Shown here: positions 1-11,176 of the stretch, in pieces
How the letters are laid out: each line of letters begins with the position of its first letter
How positions within the stretch are numbered: the stretch's first letter is position 1
Assembly: GCA_928212115.1 (NCBI GenBank)
Contig: CAKMRJ010003334.1
Location: forward strand, 26,271,725-26,335,724
Direction: 5' to 3'
Origin: Lactuca virosa
Taxonomy: Eukaryota; Streptophyta; Magnoliopsida; Asterales; Asteraceae
Length of the DNA stretch: 64,000 nucleotides
Notes under the pieces: generated by a model
The model's input: only the letters and a program-made list of their open reading frames with translations
Databases searched by the model: none
What the model was told of the DNA's origin: nothing
Position numbers and translations under genes: made by a program

Positions 1-320
1 TGTAAGGGTCGAAAGTTGTAATTAGTCGAAGTATGTTTTGTACTCTTCGAATAGTTTTGTAATGTATTTTACTAAGGCGCTTATGTTCGAAGCGTTAGTG
101 TCAAAGCCTTAGTATTTTTTGTACGCTTTCAGTTCCCTATAAGTAGGGTTATTTACTAGAGGTAGATAAGAACTTTTACAGACTTGTCTCTTTTACTCTG
201 TAAAGAATTCGAAAGCGTAATAGAGCATAACAGATCATATTTACATTCTGTGTTCAAATCTCACATTCATACTTGAATTCATACTCTGATTAATTCATTA
301 CTCGATTCTTTGATTCATCA
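1..320 (+). repeat. 5' LTR of element A
   Basis: Starts TGTAAGGGTC and ends GATTCATCA, followed after two bases by the primer-binding site. It matches 13201-13522 almost base for base. The core promoter region includes CTATAAGTAG at 137-146, where the 3' copy reads CTATAAATAG. Confidence 0.95.
137..146 (+). promoter_or_regulatory. Degenerate TATA box in the 5' LTR of A
   Basis: CTATAAGTAG lies where the 3' LTR (13339-13348) and the related LTR at 21133-21142 read CTATAAATAG. The A-to-G change falls inside the TATA core of the LTR copy that would drive the genomic transcript. The promoter role is inferred from position and sequence. Confidence 0.55.
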
Positions 321-322
321 AT

Positions 323-334
323 TGGTATCAGAGC
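323..334 (+). other. Primer-binding site of A
   Basis: TGGTATCAGAGC, complementary to the 3' end of plant initiator methionine tRNA, the usual primer for Ty1/copia elements. It lies two bases inside the 5' LTR. Confidence 0.92.
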
Positions 335-572
335 AGGAATCATATCTCTGATCTGATTTTCACGCTGTTCAAAAAGTTTTTGAATCAATTTTTGATTCAA
401 AAGTTTCCGCACTTTTTGAAAGTGAAAATTGTCTAGATCTTAGTCTGTGATTCGATTCTGCATTTGAATTGTTGAATCGAGTGTTATTCTCATCAATTCG
501 ATTTGATTCATCTAGTTTGTTTTCAAATTCTCAAATCTTTTCAAACTTCTCAAAATCTTCTTCCGTACAACA

Positions 573-1650
573 ATGGCGAGTTTCAATCTCAATTCAATGA
601 CGTCGTTTTCTCATCTGTTAGGATCATCAACCAAAATTCCAATGCTAATCCCTGAATACTATGATCAGTGGGCTGATCGTATGCAGGATTATCTGAATGG
701 TCTTGATGAAGAATTATGGACATGTATCACTGGAAATATCAATGTTCCAGTGAATGTTCAACCAATCGGATCTCATCCACAAGTTCTGGTGTTGATAATC
801 AGGTGATCGTCTGAAGAAATTGGAGAAAAGTGTATGAGGGAATTGCGAGGTGCTTTACCTCCAGTTGTGTACAATTACTAGGAGTTGTACAACTGCAAAG
901 GAAATCTGGAACAATCTGAAAGATAAATTTCAAGGAAGTGAGAAGACAAAATCAATTCAGTTAAACAATGTTTGGTTGAGCTGAAAGACTTCAAACAAAA
1001 AGAAGGAGAAACAATTGAAGTTTACTATGATCGTCTGAATGAGCTAATCTATCGATGCAATCGCTATGGAATTACCAGGACTTCAATGGAATTCAATCTC
1101 ATCTTTGTAATGGGGCTTCGAAAAGAATGGAGGAGTGTGAGTATGATGGTGAAGAATCAGCAAAGTTTTGATACATCAACTCTCAATGATTTGTACAATC
1201 AGTTGAAAACACACGAAGTTGAAGTAAATGAAATTGCTGAGGAATCGAAGTTGAATTTGGGAGGTCCATTAGCTCTTGTGTCAAAATTTCGGAAAGAGAA
1301 GCTGAGATGGTGATTCTGAGGAAGAAGAAGGATTCATCATGAATTCGGATGATGAAGCAATAACATTTTACTCGAATAATCGTGTCAAGAAATTTTTCAA
1401 AAAGCCATTCAATTCGAAGACTAAGCTTGCTGAGGTGAAGGGGAATTTTGTGAGTAAAAATGTTGTTGAGGAGAAAAAGAAAGTGAGAAGCAAGATTCGA
1501 AGATAGTTGAAGGAAGAGTGAGAAGAAGTTGAAAGGTGATGCAAGAATAGATTGTCATTATTGCAACGGTGCGAATCATCTTGCAAATGACTGTATGCTT
1601 CGAAAGAAGGATGAGAGGAGAATAAAGTCAAGGATGAGGCATACTATGCA
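573..1650 (+). pseudogene. gag: gag of element A (capsid domain and zinc knuckle), frameshifted
   Basis: Structural polyprotein of the retrotransposon particle. The start ATG at 573 opens a protein beginning MASFNLNSMTSFSHLLGSS, closely matched by the second copy at 21551. The copia-type capsid (UBN2-like) region continues at 972-1313, with the stretch YYDRLNELIYRCNRYGITR. A CX2CX4HX4C zinc knuckle (CHYCNGANHLANDC) is encoded at about 1553-1600. The reading frame is broken near 800, near 960 and after 1300, and the pieces lie in different frames. The ATG choice follows the conserved N-terminus and the 240-bp leader after the primer site. No single intact product can be made as read. Confidence 0.85.
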
Positions 1651-1689
1651 GAGAAGCTGAGGTGGTTCGTGCTAAAGCAAAGAATTTGT

Positions 1690-3997
1690 CATTGGTTGCA
1701 AAGGGTGAGCTGAGGATGAAGATGGAACGTATCAAATCTGGTCATCTGGATCAGACGATGAGGAAATGAGGAATCCGACACATGGAGCATTGTATGCGAA
1801 AATGGAGGAACACTCAGAGGATGAGGAATTCGAAGTGAGGGACGATGCTTCGTATCCAAAGCTGCTGACAAATCTCCAATGACTACAAAAGGTACGTAAA
1901 ATTCTCGAATCTTTTAATATTCCTACTCATGCTTATGATTCTGAACTAATATCTTTTGATGAGACGGTTACTTATTTTGATTCAATTGTTGTGTCTGCTA
2001 GTAATGAGGCCAACAAATTGTCCATGGAGTTGTTAGAGACCAAAAAGAGATTAGATTCGAAAATAAGCAAAATTGAATGTATGGAATTACAAATAACAAA
2101 CATTATGTGTGATAGAGATTCTTTAACGAGTGAAGTTAAACTTTTACTAGCACAAAGAAACATTTACTGTAATTCTGCAAAAGACTATATGGCAAATTAA
2201 CTGATTTACATCATTCAAGTGACATAAGTAAAGAGCAACATAGAAAATTACTACCTTTTCTAGCATTCGAAAGAGCTAAGGTAGATAATATTTCGTATGA
2301 TTGTGAGCAAATAATAGCTGATTTTGACAAAGTTCCTGATGATAGATATAAATATGGAATTGTCAAAATTGATGAATGTCTTGATGCGAAAGAATTAGTT
2401 AACATCGTGAATGATACTTTGACTAAATCTGAACAAATTCAAATTTTGAAAAAGACTGAGAATTCAACATCTGATTCTCAATCTAATTTTGCTGATATTG
2501 AAGATAATTCTGACAATATTAGTGAAATTAGTGAACTAGAAGATGTTGATTGTTCTCAGTTGTCTGTTGTTAATGTTGCTTTAACATCTAAAGGGAAAGA
2601 AAAAGTTAAGGATTTGATGGTTGAAAATGAAACTGATATACCCTCAACTTCGAAAGTTTGTGATATGAACTTCGTGGATCTCAAAGACAGCCAAACTGAT
2701 GATAGTGATGATGAAGATGAAGAGAAAACTTTCGAAGGAAAAGAAATTTACAAAAGAAAAAGAAACTCCTCGAATTGTGGTTGATCAAGTGTATGGTGAT
2801 ACACAAAAGTTCGAAAAAGTAATGAATGAAAAAGGTGAACATTATCTTGAAACGAATACAGTGGTTTATCCAAATTTCAAATGCACAGATGATATCATTT
2901 TTCCAAATCAAGTTTTCGTAACTACTGGTAATATTGAGAATATCAAACCAGAATTAAAGAAGTTGGTTGAAGAGGATAATTCAAAAACAACTGACGAAGG
3001 TTTTTTCGCAAATCAAAGCACAGTTGAAAACAACTTAACAAAGAATTCATATGTGTTTCAACGTCAAAAGCCACAAAGACAATGGGTTGAAAAATCAAAA
3101 ATTGAAAAAGAATTTTCAAAACAAGTTGTAAAGGAAAATGAAAAGGTTGTCAAACTAAACTCTAAGGAATTTAAAGACCAAATTGACAAATTTTCGAAGG
3201 AAAACAACGTTTCAAAAAGACAAGCAAGAAAGAAAATATTTTGGCAGAATGTTGAGTCTCAAAAGATGTCTGAATCACAATCACCCAAAAATGTTTTCAA
3301 AGCTAAAAATCCCTCTTTTTCAACCAAAAGACAACTTTTCTCTCAAACAACACATTCAAGGTCTGAAGTGAATAATCAAACAAAGTTTTCGAATGTTTCT
3401 AAACCAAATTTTTCAAAAACATCAAATTCAAATCAAAAATTCTTTCAACGTCAACATTTTAAATCAACAGTTGATACGTCTTATAGTCAATCTTTTAAAA
3501 CAAAATCAAAAGTTGATTTTGTTCCTCAAAAGCCAAATTTTCCTAATCATACGAAGAAAGAAACAATGAAAACTTCACGGGAAAAAGGAATGACTTCAAG
3601 GAAGAACATTGATCATTGGCTTGAAGGCAAAGGAAATATGTATCAGTCAAATAAATATTCAAAGGAACAAATTCACAATGCATATGAAAAATATGTGAAT
3701 ACTTCATCAAATGGTAGTTCATCTTCTAAGGATTCGAACATTTCAGTCAAAGCTTGGAAACCTGTAATAAAAGCAAAGAATGTTCATTCACAAACTCAGA
3801 ATTCGAAGGGTAATGTCAGTGAACATTCGAAACCATCAAACACTTATGTTTCGGTTCCTTTAAATGAAGAAGTAAACATAATTGATAGTCTCAAAACCAA
3901 AGTTTGTGATTGGGTTAAAAGTTCTTCATTACATTCGAAATTGAAATCTAATTTCCAAGGACCCAAAAAGCCTTGGGTACCTAAATTTTTCAATTGA
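1690..3997 (+). pseudogene. Long gag-pol linker of A: coiled-coil, acidic and basic low-complexity segments
   Basis: Between the zinc knuckle and protease lie about 2.3 kb of coding sequence with no recognised enzyme domain. 1991-2200 encodes a charged, heptad-like, probably coiled-coil stretch. 2407-2784 encodes an acidic Asp/Glu/Ser-rich segment. 2699-3997 (432 codons) encodes a Lys/Ser/Asn/Gln-rich basic protein ending GPKKPWVPKFFN. Such an extended gag C-terminus is longer than in ordinary copia elements and fits a Sirevirus-like lineage. Frame breaks occur around 2200-2400 and 2700. The last segment is in the same frame as the protease active site and is separated from it by TGA (3995) and TAG (4001). 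Confidence 0.7.
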
Positions 3998-4018
3998 TTG
4001 TAGGTACTATGTGACGAG

Positions 4019-5564
4019 CAATATGATAACAAATGGTGCATTGATAGTGGTTGCTCTCGTCACATGACTGGGAAGAAGGAGAATTTACGAGATTTTCGAA
4101 GTCTCAAAAATGCTGGAGTAGTGAAGTTTGGGAACAATAAAAATGCCAAGTCAAAGGATATGGGAAGATCACAAATGGACAATTCACAGTGAATCGTGTT
4201 GCATATGTTGAAGGTCTTCAACATAACTTGATAAGTGTTTCTCAACTTGTTGTGGGCACTGGCAATCAAGTTCTTTTTAACGAAGAAGGGAGTGTAATTT
4301 CGAATGTCAACACAAAAGAAGTATTACTGAAATCCAAAAGGAAGGGTGACATGTTCACTTTGGATATCAATCCGATAGTAGGGAAACCTGCTATATGTCT
4401 TCTTTCGAAAGCAACAGCAGACTTAAGTTGGCTCTGGCATCGAAGACTTTCTCATCTCAATTTTCGAAATATCAATAAACTTGTGGTACAAGATTTGGTA
4501 AGAGGTTTACCTGTACTTAAATTTGACAATGATTCTTTATGTGCAGCTTGTGAAGTTGGCAAGCAACATAAACAAGGTCATCCAATAACAATAGATTCGA
4601 AAATTGTTGCACCTCTGGAGCTTTTACATATTGATTTGTGTGGTCCTTCGACTGTTTCAACTCTCAACAAGAAACGGTATATTTTAGTTATTGTCGATGA
4701 CTTTTCCAGATTTACGTGGGTTTATTTTCTCAGGCTTAAATCCGAAGTTGCACAAATCATGATTGATTTTATCAAAAAGATGGAAACGACATTGAAGAAG
4801 ATTGTTCGAAAAATTAAGAGTGATCATGGAACTGAATTTAAGAACAATGTTCTTGATTCATTTTTGGTGGACAAAGGGATTTCGCATAACTTTTCATCTC
4901 CATACACACCACAACAAATGGTGTTGTTGAACGAATAAATAGGTCTCTATGCGAAGCGACAAGGACTATGTTGGCATATGCGAATCTTCCACAATACCTT
5001 TGGGCTGAAGCAGTTTCAACTGCATGTTTTACACAAAACAGATCTTTCATTCATCGTCGATTTAATATTACTCCGTATGAAATTCTCAACAATCGAAAAC
5101 CTAACGTCAAATTTTTTCATGTTTTTGGATGCAGGTGCTTCATTATGAATCTCAAGGATAATCTTACGAAATTTCAAGCAAAAGCAGATGAAGGGATTTT
5201 CTTGGGATATTCGCATAATTCAGTTGCATATCGTGTATTGAATAAAAGAATACGAAAAGTTGAAGAAACTTTTAATCTTACATTTGATGATTACTACATT
5301 AAACAAACAACAACTCAGTTTGAAAATCATCTAATTCTGAAAAACATACAAGATGAATATGATTACTCACAACCATTAGATATTGATTATGATTTAATTT
5401 TTGGAATTTCAGATCATGTTGTTGATGCTGAAATCAATGCAAGTGATAATCATATCTCTGAACTAACAAAGCATAATGATTCATCAACATCAAATTCTCC
5501 AGAAATTGGCGAAAGTATGCAACACCGTCCAGTGGAAGGGAGCACTTGGATTCGAATTCATTAG
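4019..5564 (+). pseudogene. pol: Protease and integrase region of A pol
   Basis: The aspartic protease active site reads WCIDSGCSRHMTG, with Asp-Ser-Gly at 4043-4051. A frameshift near 4160 precedes 4189-4938, which has the GAG-pre-integrase motif (LSWLWHRRLSHLNFRNI) and the integrase core: Asp in HIDLCGPS, Asp in VDDFSRF and Glu in SDHGTEFKN, a complete DDE set. The frame breaks again near 4930. The integrase continues at 4968-5564 with the family motifs TPYEILNNRKPNVKFFHVFG and GIFLGYS. The enzyme would insert cDNA into the genome. Catalytic residues remain, but the ORF is split at least three times. Confidence 0.9.
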
Positions 5565-6691
5565 ATGACGAACAACATTCTTTCGAGGGGGAGAAAGAAA
5601 GGATGAATGATGATGTTGAGGGGAAGCATAATGTTGAGGGGGAGCATTCAGAAAATATTGAAGATAATAATGATTTTGATGATGTTTGTTCGATTGTAGG
5701 CTCAGAACACGATGATATATACGAAGATGCACCTTTGGAATTTGATCCAGCATATCCTCCAATGGAAAAATGGACAAAAGATCATCCGAAGGATCAAGTA
5801 ATTGGGAATCCACAAGAGGGAGTTTTAACAAGAGCTCAAATTCGTGCAAAGAATGAGGTATTGAATACTCATCAAGAATTTTGCATGTTCAATGTTTTCA
5901 TTTCTAAAATTGAACCAAAAACAGTTAAGATTGCAATGGAACACTCAGATTGGGTTGTTGCAATGCAATCTGAATTGTCTGAATTCGAACGAAACAAGGT
6001 TTGGAGATTAATTCCTAAACCTGAAAATGTTTCGATTGTCGGGTTAAAATGGATTTACAAAAATAAAACCGACAAAGATGGAAATATTGTTCGAAACAAA
6101 GCCAAACTTGTTGTCAAAGGATATTCACAACAAGAAGGAATCGACTATGAAGAAACTTTTGCGCCTGTCGCAAGACTCGAGGCGGTTCGTATATTTCTGG
6201 CTTATGCAGCTCACAAGGACTTTGATGTTTATCAAATGGACGTGAAGTGTGCATTTCTAAATGGAGAGCTTGAAGAAACAGTATACGTAGAACAACCCCC
6301 AGGTTTCATTAACGAAGAATTTCCAAATCATGTTTATATTTTAGATAAGGCAGTTTATGGTTTGAAACAAGCACCACGAGCATGGTATGCAACTCTAACC
6401 TCATTTTTGAAACAATCTAAATTTAAACAAGGATCCGTTGATCCCACATTATTTTGAAAGAAAGTGGGGAATCATCTAATGCTTGTTCAAATTTATGTTG
6501 ATGATATTATTTTTGGCTCAACTGACCCTGCTTTGTCTAGAGAATTCGAAGATTTGATGAAGAGTAAGTTCGAAATGAGCATGATGGGAAAAATCAATAA
6601 TTTTCTTGGTTTGAATATTCGTCAAAACAGAGAAGGAATTTTTATCAATCAAGAAAATATACGAAGAATCTGCTGGAAAAGTTTGGACTGA
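5546..6691 (+). pseudogene. pol: Reverse transcriptase of A
   Basis: 5546-6457 begins with a Glu/Asp-rich hinge and enters the RVT_2 copia reverse transcriptase domain. Visible motifs include WIYKNKTDKDGNIVRNKAKL, GIDYEETFAPVARLEAVR, YQMDVKCAFLNGELEE and VYGLKQAPRAWY. A stop near 6457 separates this from 6464-6691, which carries the catalytic YVDD at 6493-6504 and the downstream GKINNFLGLNI motif. A further frame break near 6665 precedes the RNase H part. The first 20 or so codons overlap the end of the preceding integrase ORF in another frame, another sign of an indel. Confidence 0.92.
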
Positions 6692-6717
6692 CGAATAGCA
6701 CGAAGTTACGAGTTCCA

Positions 6718-7466
6718 ATGGCAACGGGCATCAAGCTAACACCGTCGTTAGATAAACCTGCTGTTGACATAACTTTATATAGAAGCATGATTGGTTCATT
6801 ACTTTATCTCACAGCTAGTAGACCTGATATCATGTTTTCTGTGTGTAATTGTGCAAGGTATCAGTCTAATCCACGAGAACCACATCTCACTGCTGTGAAG
6901 AATATCTTTCGTTATCTTAAAGGAACAATTTCGTTAGGATTGTGGTATCCTTCGAACACTGGGTTCTTTGTACAAGCATATTCGGATGCTGACTTGGGTG
7001 GTTGTAATCTTGATCGAAAAAGCACAAGTGGTGGATGTCAATTTCTTGATGGCAAATTGGTAAGCTGGCAGTCGAAAAAGCAAACATGCGTATCAATTTC
7101 AACAGCTGAAGCAGAATATGTGGCTGCTGCTGCTTGCACTTTGCAAATAATATGGATCCAAAGTCAATTGCGTGATTATGCAATAAATATGAAAAAGATT
7201 CCATTATATTGTGATTCTCAAAGTGCAATACGAATTTGTCATAATCCTGTGCAGCATTCGAAGACTAAACATATAGCTCTTCGTTATCATTTCATTAAAG
7301 ATCACGTGGAGGATGGAAATATTGAAGTACATTTCGTGAAAAAACTGATCAGTTAGCTGATATATTCACGAAACCTTTAGATGAAAAATCCCTTGTGAGA
7401 ATAATAGAAGGGCTTGGAATGATCGATGGAAATTCTGTTCCATGCGAAAAGGAGAATGATGGTTGA
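6718..7466 (+). pseudogene. pol: Reverse transcriptase thumb and RNase H of A
   Basis: 6718-7356 encodes the connection (YRSMIGSLLYLTASRPDIMF) and the RNase H domain: SDADLGGCNLDRKSTSGGC with its Asp, SISTAEAEYVAAA with its Glu, and LYCDSQSAI with its Asp. It ends near HFIKDHVEDGNIEVHF. A frame break at about 7345 shifts the last segment (QLADIFTKPL), which ends at a stop near 7464. This is the usual C-terminus of copia Pol; the accessory region of A starts 2 kb further on. Confidence 0.9.
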
Positions 7467-7524
7467 CAAGGAATGAATCAGAGGCGCTGAATAAAAGATA
7501 AAGCAAAGTCATTCAGCATTCAGC

Positions 7525-7645
7525 GGTTACTGTTCATAGTCAACGCTTCGACACCTTCGAATTCGCACAATTATCACTTCTTTTAAGTGATGATTCTGAG
7601 GTTACTGTTCATAGTCAACGCTTCGACCCCTTCGAATTCGTACAT
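7525..7645 (+). repeat. Direct repeat pair, 75-bp spacing
   Basis: GGTTACTGTTCATAGTCAAC begins at 7525 and again at 7600. The roughly 45-bp copies differ at about three positions and each ends around TTCGAATTCG. Only two units are seen. Confidence 0.85.
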
Positions 7646-7699
7646 TTGTCAATAATAAAGGAATGACAAAATTTCGTGTGTTTGCAACAAGTATAGTAT

Positions 7700-7995
7700 A
7701 TTTTTTTAATTTTTCGAAAAAATCAAAAATCCAAAAAGAGTTTCTTTAGTTTTGTCATTTCATTTTCGAAAATTCAAAAATCCAAAAAGATTTTCGTTTG
7801 TTTTGTCTTTATTTTCGAAAAATCAAAAATCCAAAAAGATTTTCTTTAATTTTTGTCATTTACTTTTCGAAAATTTCAAAAATCCAAAAAGATTTTTTTG
7901 TTTTGTCATTTAATTTTCGAAAATTTCCAAAAATACAAAAAGATTTTCGTTTATTTTGTCTTTATTTTAGAAAAATTCAAAACAACAAAAATATT
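7700..7995 (+). repeat. Degenerate AT-rich tandem array, about 50-bp unit, 5-6 copies
   Basis: Each unit contains TTTCGAAAAT, then TCAAAAATCCAAAAAGATTT, then a TTTGTCATTT-type spacer. Unit length varies by a few bases from indels in A and T runs. The TTTCGAAA core is itself palindromic. Confidence 0.8.
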
Positions 7996-9366
7996 TTAAT
8001 TCTTACTTCATTTTAGTATTTTGTTGCAGATTATCATGACGATACAAAAAGGGATTATCTTTGCAGTACTAGGGTAAGGTACATTTTTCGTATGAATTGA
8101 TAAAATTTTCATCTTTCGCACTAGTTAGGTTGTCCCTAGAAGCATGCTGCTGCATGTTGACCAAAGCCTCCATGACTCAATCTGTGTGTACGAAAGCTTT
8201 AATGAAATTATTCATACGAAGATTTCTTCCCAATCAGGCTTATATTCACATTAGTCTCTGAGCTACCTTACTCTTCTCAAAATGAGTTAAGAGTTTACTG
8301 TTTGGTCCAAACATAACAGAGGTACTTTTCGTGTCTTACATCAATCTTTTTCATCCATAAAATTCTTTCACGATCACACACGAAGACATATGTCCGAGAG
8401 GTCTCTGATCAAACCCATCGAGACTTAGATATATCAAAACTCTGTGTTTATGATCTGACATCATGAGACCGTGATGAAAGTGAAACCCAATTATCATTAA
8501 CTTTTAAGGAATTGACGGGGAACTCAGTTCCAGATTTTCACGAAAGTTTTGTTTTTGTACCAAAATTCGAAACTCCAAATCATATTCATTTCGAATGAGT
8601 GGTCTTGATCAAACATTCGAAACCCACGATGTTTGTTACCCAACAAGATCCAGCATATAAATTTTTTTTTCTTGAATATGATTTTCGTGTGAGTTTCATT
8701 CGAATATCCTAGTCATATCAAAATTTTTCAAAGCAAACTTGTCACTGACTACACTGGTCAAACAAGTAATTTCTGTTACAATTTCTCACCTTATGTTTAG
8801 GATGACATGTAACGAAATTTTTTAAACTACCCACGAAACATTATAAAAGAAGCCCTTCGATACTTATCAACAAGTATTCGATTGTAATTCACGGGAACCC
8901 ACACAAGCTATTGATCATTTCTCTTAATGATTAATGAAGTAATCTTTGCCCGGGATTTAATCTGCTTTTGTGTCAATGATTTGACATCACAATATCCCAT
9001 ATTTTTCTTATATTTGTTTCACGTCTCTATTCTTTGAAACACAGCACTCACGAAATCCTTGAGGTTCTGAGTAATACCAACTCAGGCTGATGATTTCGAA
9101 CTTCTGGCGTATGACTTCGCTTTTCATCCCAAAAGTGAAAGAGCCTTGCTTCCATTCGAAGGGTTCTGACGGTTACAATACTATTGGTGATCACAAGACA
9201 GGCTGTTTTTAAATGACGTATGGTATTCTGTCCGGTTTTCAAGGTGATGTGACAACTACTTTTTGACGCATGGCTACTTTTCAGCAGTAATGGTCCGACT
9301 TTCAAGATGCCACGTCGGATTTCATTAAATACACATCCCGCTTCAAATTCAAATTTCAGGGTTACA

Positions 9367-9374
9367 TATAAAAG
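9367..9374 (+). promoter_or_regulatory. Candidate internal TATA box for the accessory ORF of A
   Basis: TATAAAAG followed by a GGGGATTCAAGGG stretch, 88 bp upstream of the accessory ATG. The sequence just before that ATG (CAAACCCTAACAATGGCGAC) looks like an ordinary plant 5' leader with a favourable start context. Transcription from here is inferred, not shown. Confidence 0.45.
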
Positions 9375-9461
9375 GGGATTCAAGGGTTCATTGTCCGTTT
9401 ACGCGATCAAAAAGCAAATTTCCCAAAATTTTCTATTCATCATCTTCTTCAAACCCTAACA

Positions 9462-10922
9462 ATGGCGACTTCTGCTCATGTTGATTCTCATACAACTGAA
9501 GATGCCTCTTCATTACCATTAATGAAGATTCAAGCAACAAACTACTACTTGGAGGGTGAAGTTTCTCAGTATCCGGAAGAATTAAAGATGCTCATAGTTG
9601 CTTTGAAGAACTCGGTTTTGGCTAAAGCAATGTTCAACTTTTTCTCTGTTCCATTGTCCTGGCTTTCTCAAGCAGGATTGACTGCAACATACAACAAAGC
9701 ATCTGATACGATTACGTTTCATCTGGTGAACGATAAAAAGGTCAGGCTAACCAAGAAACTATTCTGTCAAATTCTTGATATTCCGAATTCGCCTCCATAT
9801 GTTTCATGTACTTTTCCACAAATCGTTCACATGTTCAATGAGATGGGATATCAGCCACCATTGTCCAAGATTAGTGATTTTAAGAAATCTGGACTTCCAC
9901 GAATCTGGAATTTCTTATTTGGAATTTTTCTAAGATGTTTGACTGGGTCCGCTGGTCTTGATAAAGGAAGGATGGAAGTTTATGCCATGGTTGCTGGCAT
10001 ATATTATGATATTCAAGTGGACTATTCTACTCAATTATGGAAGGAATTTCAAAAGGGAGTAGAACATACGAATGCTATTCATGGCATTTCGTGTGCAAGA
10101 TATTGGAGCTTGATCTTGCAACATTTCTACAATAAGGAAGGTGTTTTAGTACCAGATGATGAAGAAAGAGCAGTTTTTCAACCATACCACTATCCGAAGG
10201 ATGTTACAGACAATGCTGATATTTTTCCATTAGTGGCTCATATTCCCGATGCAATGCTTAAAAGGGTCGATCCTTCGAATTCAGTTTTGGTGGCATATTT
10301 ACAGACTATCGATACTACAATTGAAACTGGTGTATTATTGGATAGAGAAGATACAAAATCCAAGAAGACGAAGAAGACTGAAACTGTGTCAAAATCTTCG
10401 AAATCTCCCAAGAAGAAGCCTGAAACGGTTGAAGTATCTGTTGCTGAGACTCAAGTGGTTGAGTCCATTCCTGAGGAAACACAAGCAAATGTTATCCTTC
10501 CTTCGAAGACTGGAATGTTTCGAAGAATTAAAATGAAGTCTTACCATAAACGCAAGTCTCCCACACAACAAATTATTCGAAAGCCTCAAATCAGTCATCA
10601 AGGTGTTTTAATTAGGGAAGTGCCAGCACCTGTTTCTCCTGTGTCAAAGAAACGAAGGGCTGAAGATATGGCAAAACGTTTGTCGAAGAAGAAGAAGAAG
10701 AAGACTCGCAAACTTGTGATTTCTACTGAGTCAACTGAGGATGAAGGTGAAAGAATTCCAGAAACTCCAGAGTTTAATCTTATCACAGAAACTTCTACTC
10801 CTGAGCAGACTGTTGTCAAACCACCCGAAGTTTCGATTACCAAATCAGTTCCTGAGGAGGTTCGAACTTCAGACATCCCTGCACACGTATCTGATACGGA
10901 TGCACATGTCAATATGGGTTAA
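9462..10922 (+). CDS. Accessory ORF 1 of element A (486 codons), unknown function
   Basis: The longest uninterrupted ORF in the window. It starts in good plant context (AACAATGGCG). Residues 1 to about 285 look globular, with conserved-looking hydrophobic and aromatic positions (for example PRIWNFLFGIFLRCL and ARYWSLILQHFYNKEG). From about 285 it becomes Lys/Glu/Ser/Pro-rich, with basic clusters such as KKRRAEDMAKRLSKKKKKK that could be nuclear-localisation signals. I see no signal peptide or clear membrane anchor, so the envelope-like label used for some Sirevirus ORFs is not supported here. It resembles in style the hypothetical proteins annotated beside plant retrotransposons, but I cannot name a family. 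The frame likely once continued into 11177-13169. Confidence 0.75.
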   Translation: MATSAHVDSHTTEDASSLPLMKIQATNYYLEGEVSQYPEELKMLIVALKNSVLAKAMFNFFSVPLSWLSQAGLTATYNKASDTITFHLVNDKKVRLTKKLFCQILDIPNSPPYVSCTFPQIVHMFNEMGYQPPLSKISDFKKSGLPRIWNFLFGIFLRCLTGSAGLDKGRMEVYAMVAGIYYDIQVDYSTQLWKEFQKGVEHTNAIHGISCARYWSLILQHFYNKEGVLVPDDEERAVFQPYHYPKDVTDNADIFPLVAHIPDAMLKRVDPSNSVLVAYLQTIDTTIETGVLLDREDTKSKKTKKTETVSKSSKSPKKKPETVEVSVAETQVVESIPEETQANVILPSKTGMFRRIKMKSYHKRKSPTQQIIRKPQISHQGVLIREVPAPVSPVSKKRRAEDMAKRLSKKKKKKTRKLVISTESTEDEGERIPETPEFNLITETSTPEQTVVKPPEVSITKSVPEEVRTSDIPAHVSDTDAHVNMG

Positions 10923-11176
10923 GGAGGTTCGAAGAATGAAGCTACAGGTCCATCTACTTCTGCTCTTCCTACTTCAACAACAGATTCACCTACATTCGAA
11001 CACATTATCAATCAACCCTTCACTTCTCTTTTTTCTTCTCAATCCATTGACACACCCAAACCAACTTCTCCTATTCAAGAAACTGTTTTATGGAGACAGA
11101 AACTGATAATGAGGGGTTTGGAGGAATGTTTGATGAATTGGAATTTCATGAAGACGAAGAATAGTTCCCAGATCAC

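Larger units (their letters stand above)
7467..9360 (+). other. Long non-coding interval between pol and the accessory ORF of A
   Basis: No coding region is supported here. The first part holds a 75-bp-spaced direct repeat and a degenerate AT-rich tandem array (separate entries). From 8000 to 9360 I see no known motif apart from many CGAA/TTCGAA words, which are frequent throughout A. Its position just upstream of a candidate TATA box suggests it may hold promoter sequence for the accessory ORF; that is inference. Confidence 0.6.

Noticed and set aside
323..334. tRNA gene fragment at TGGTATCAGAGC sites
   Set aside because: These are primer-binding sites beside LTRs at 323, 18675, 21308 and 54639, with no tRNA cloverleaf around them.
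9462..10922. Envelope protein reading for accessory ORF 1
   Set aside because: No signal peptide, no clear transmembrane anchor and long basic tracts; the envelope-like label is not supported by sequence alone.
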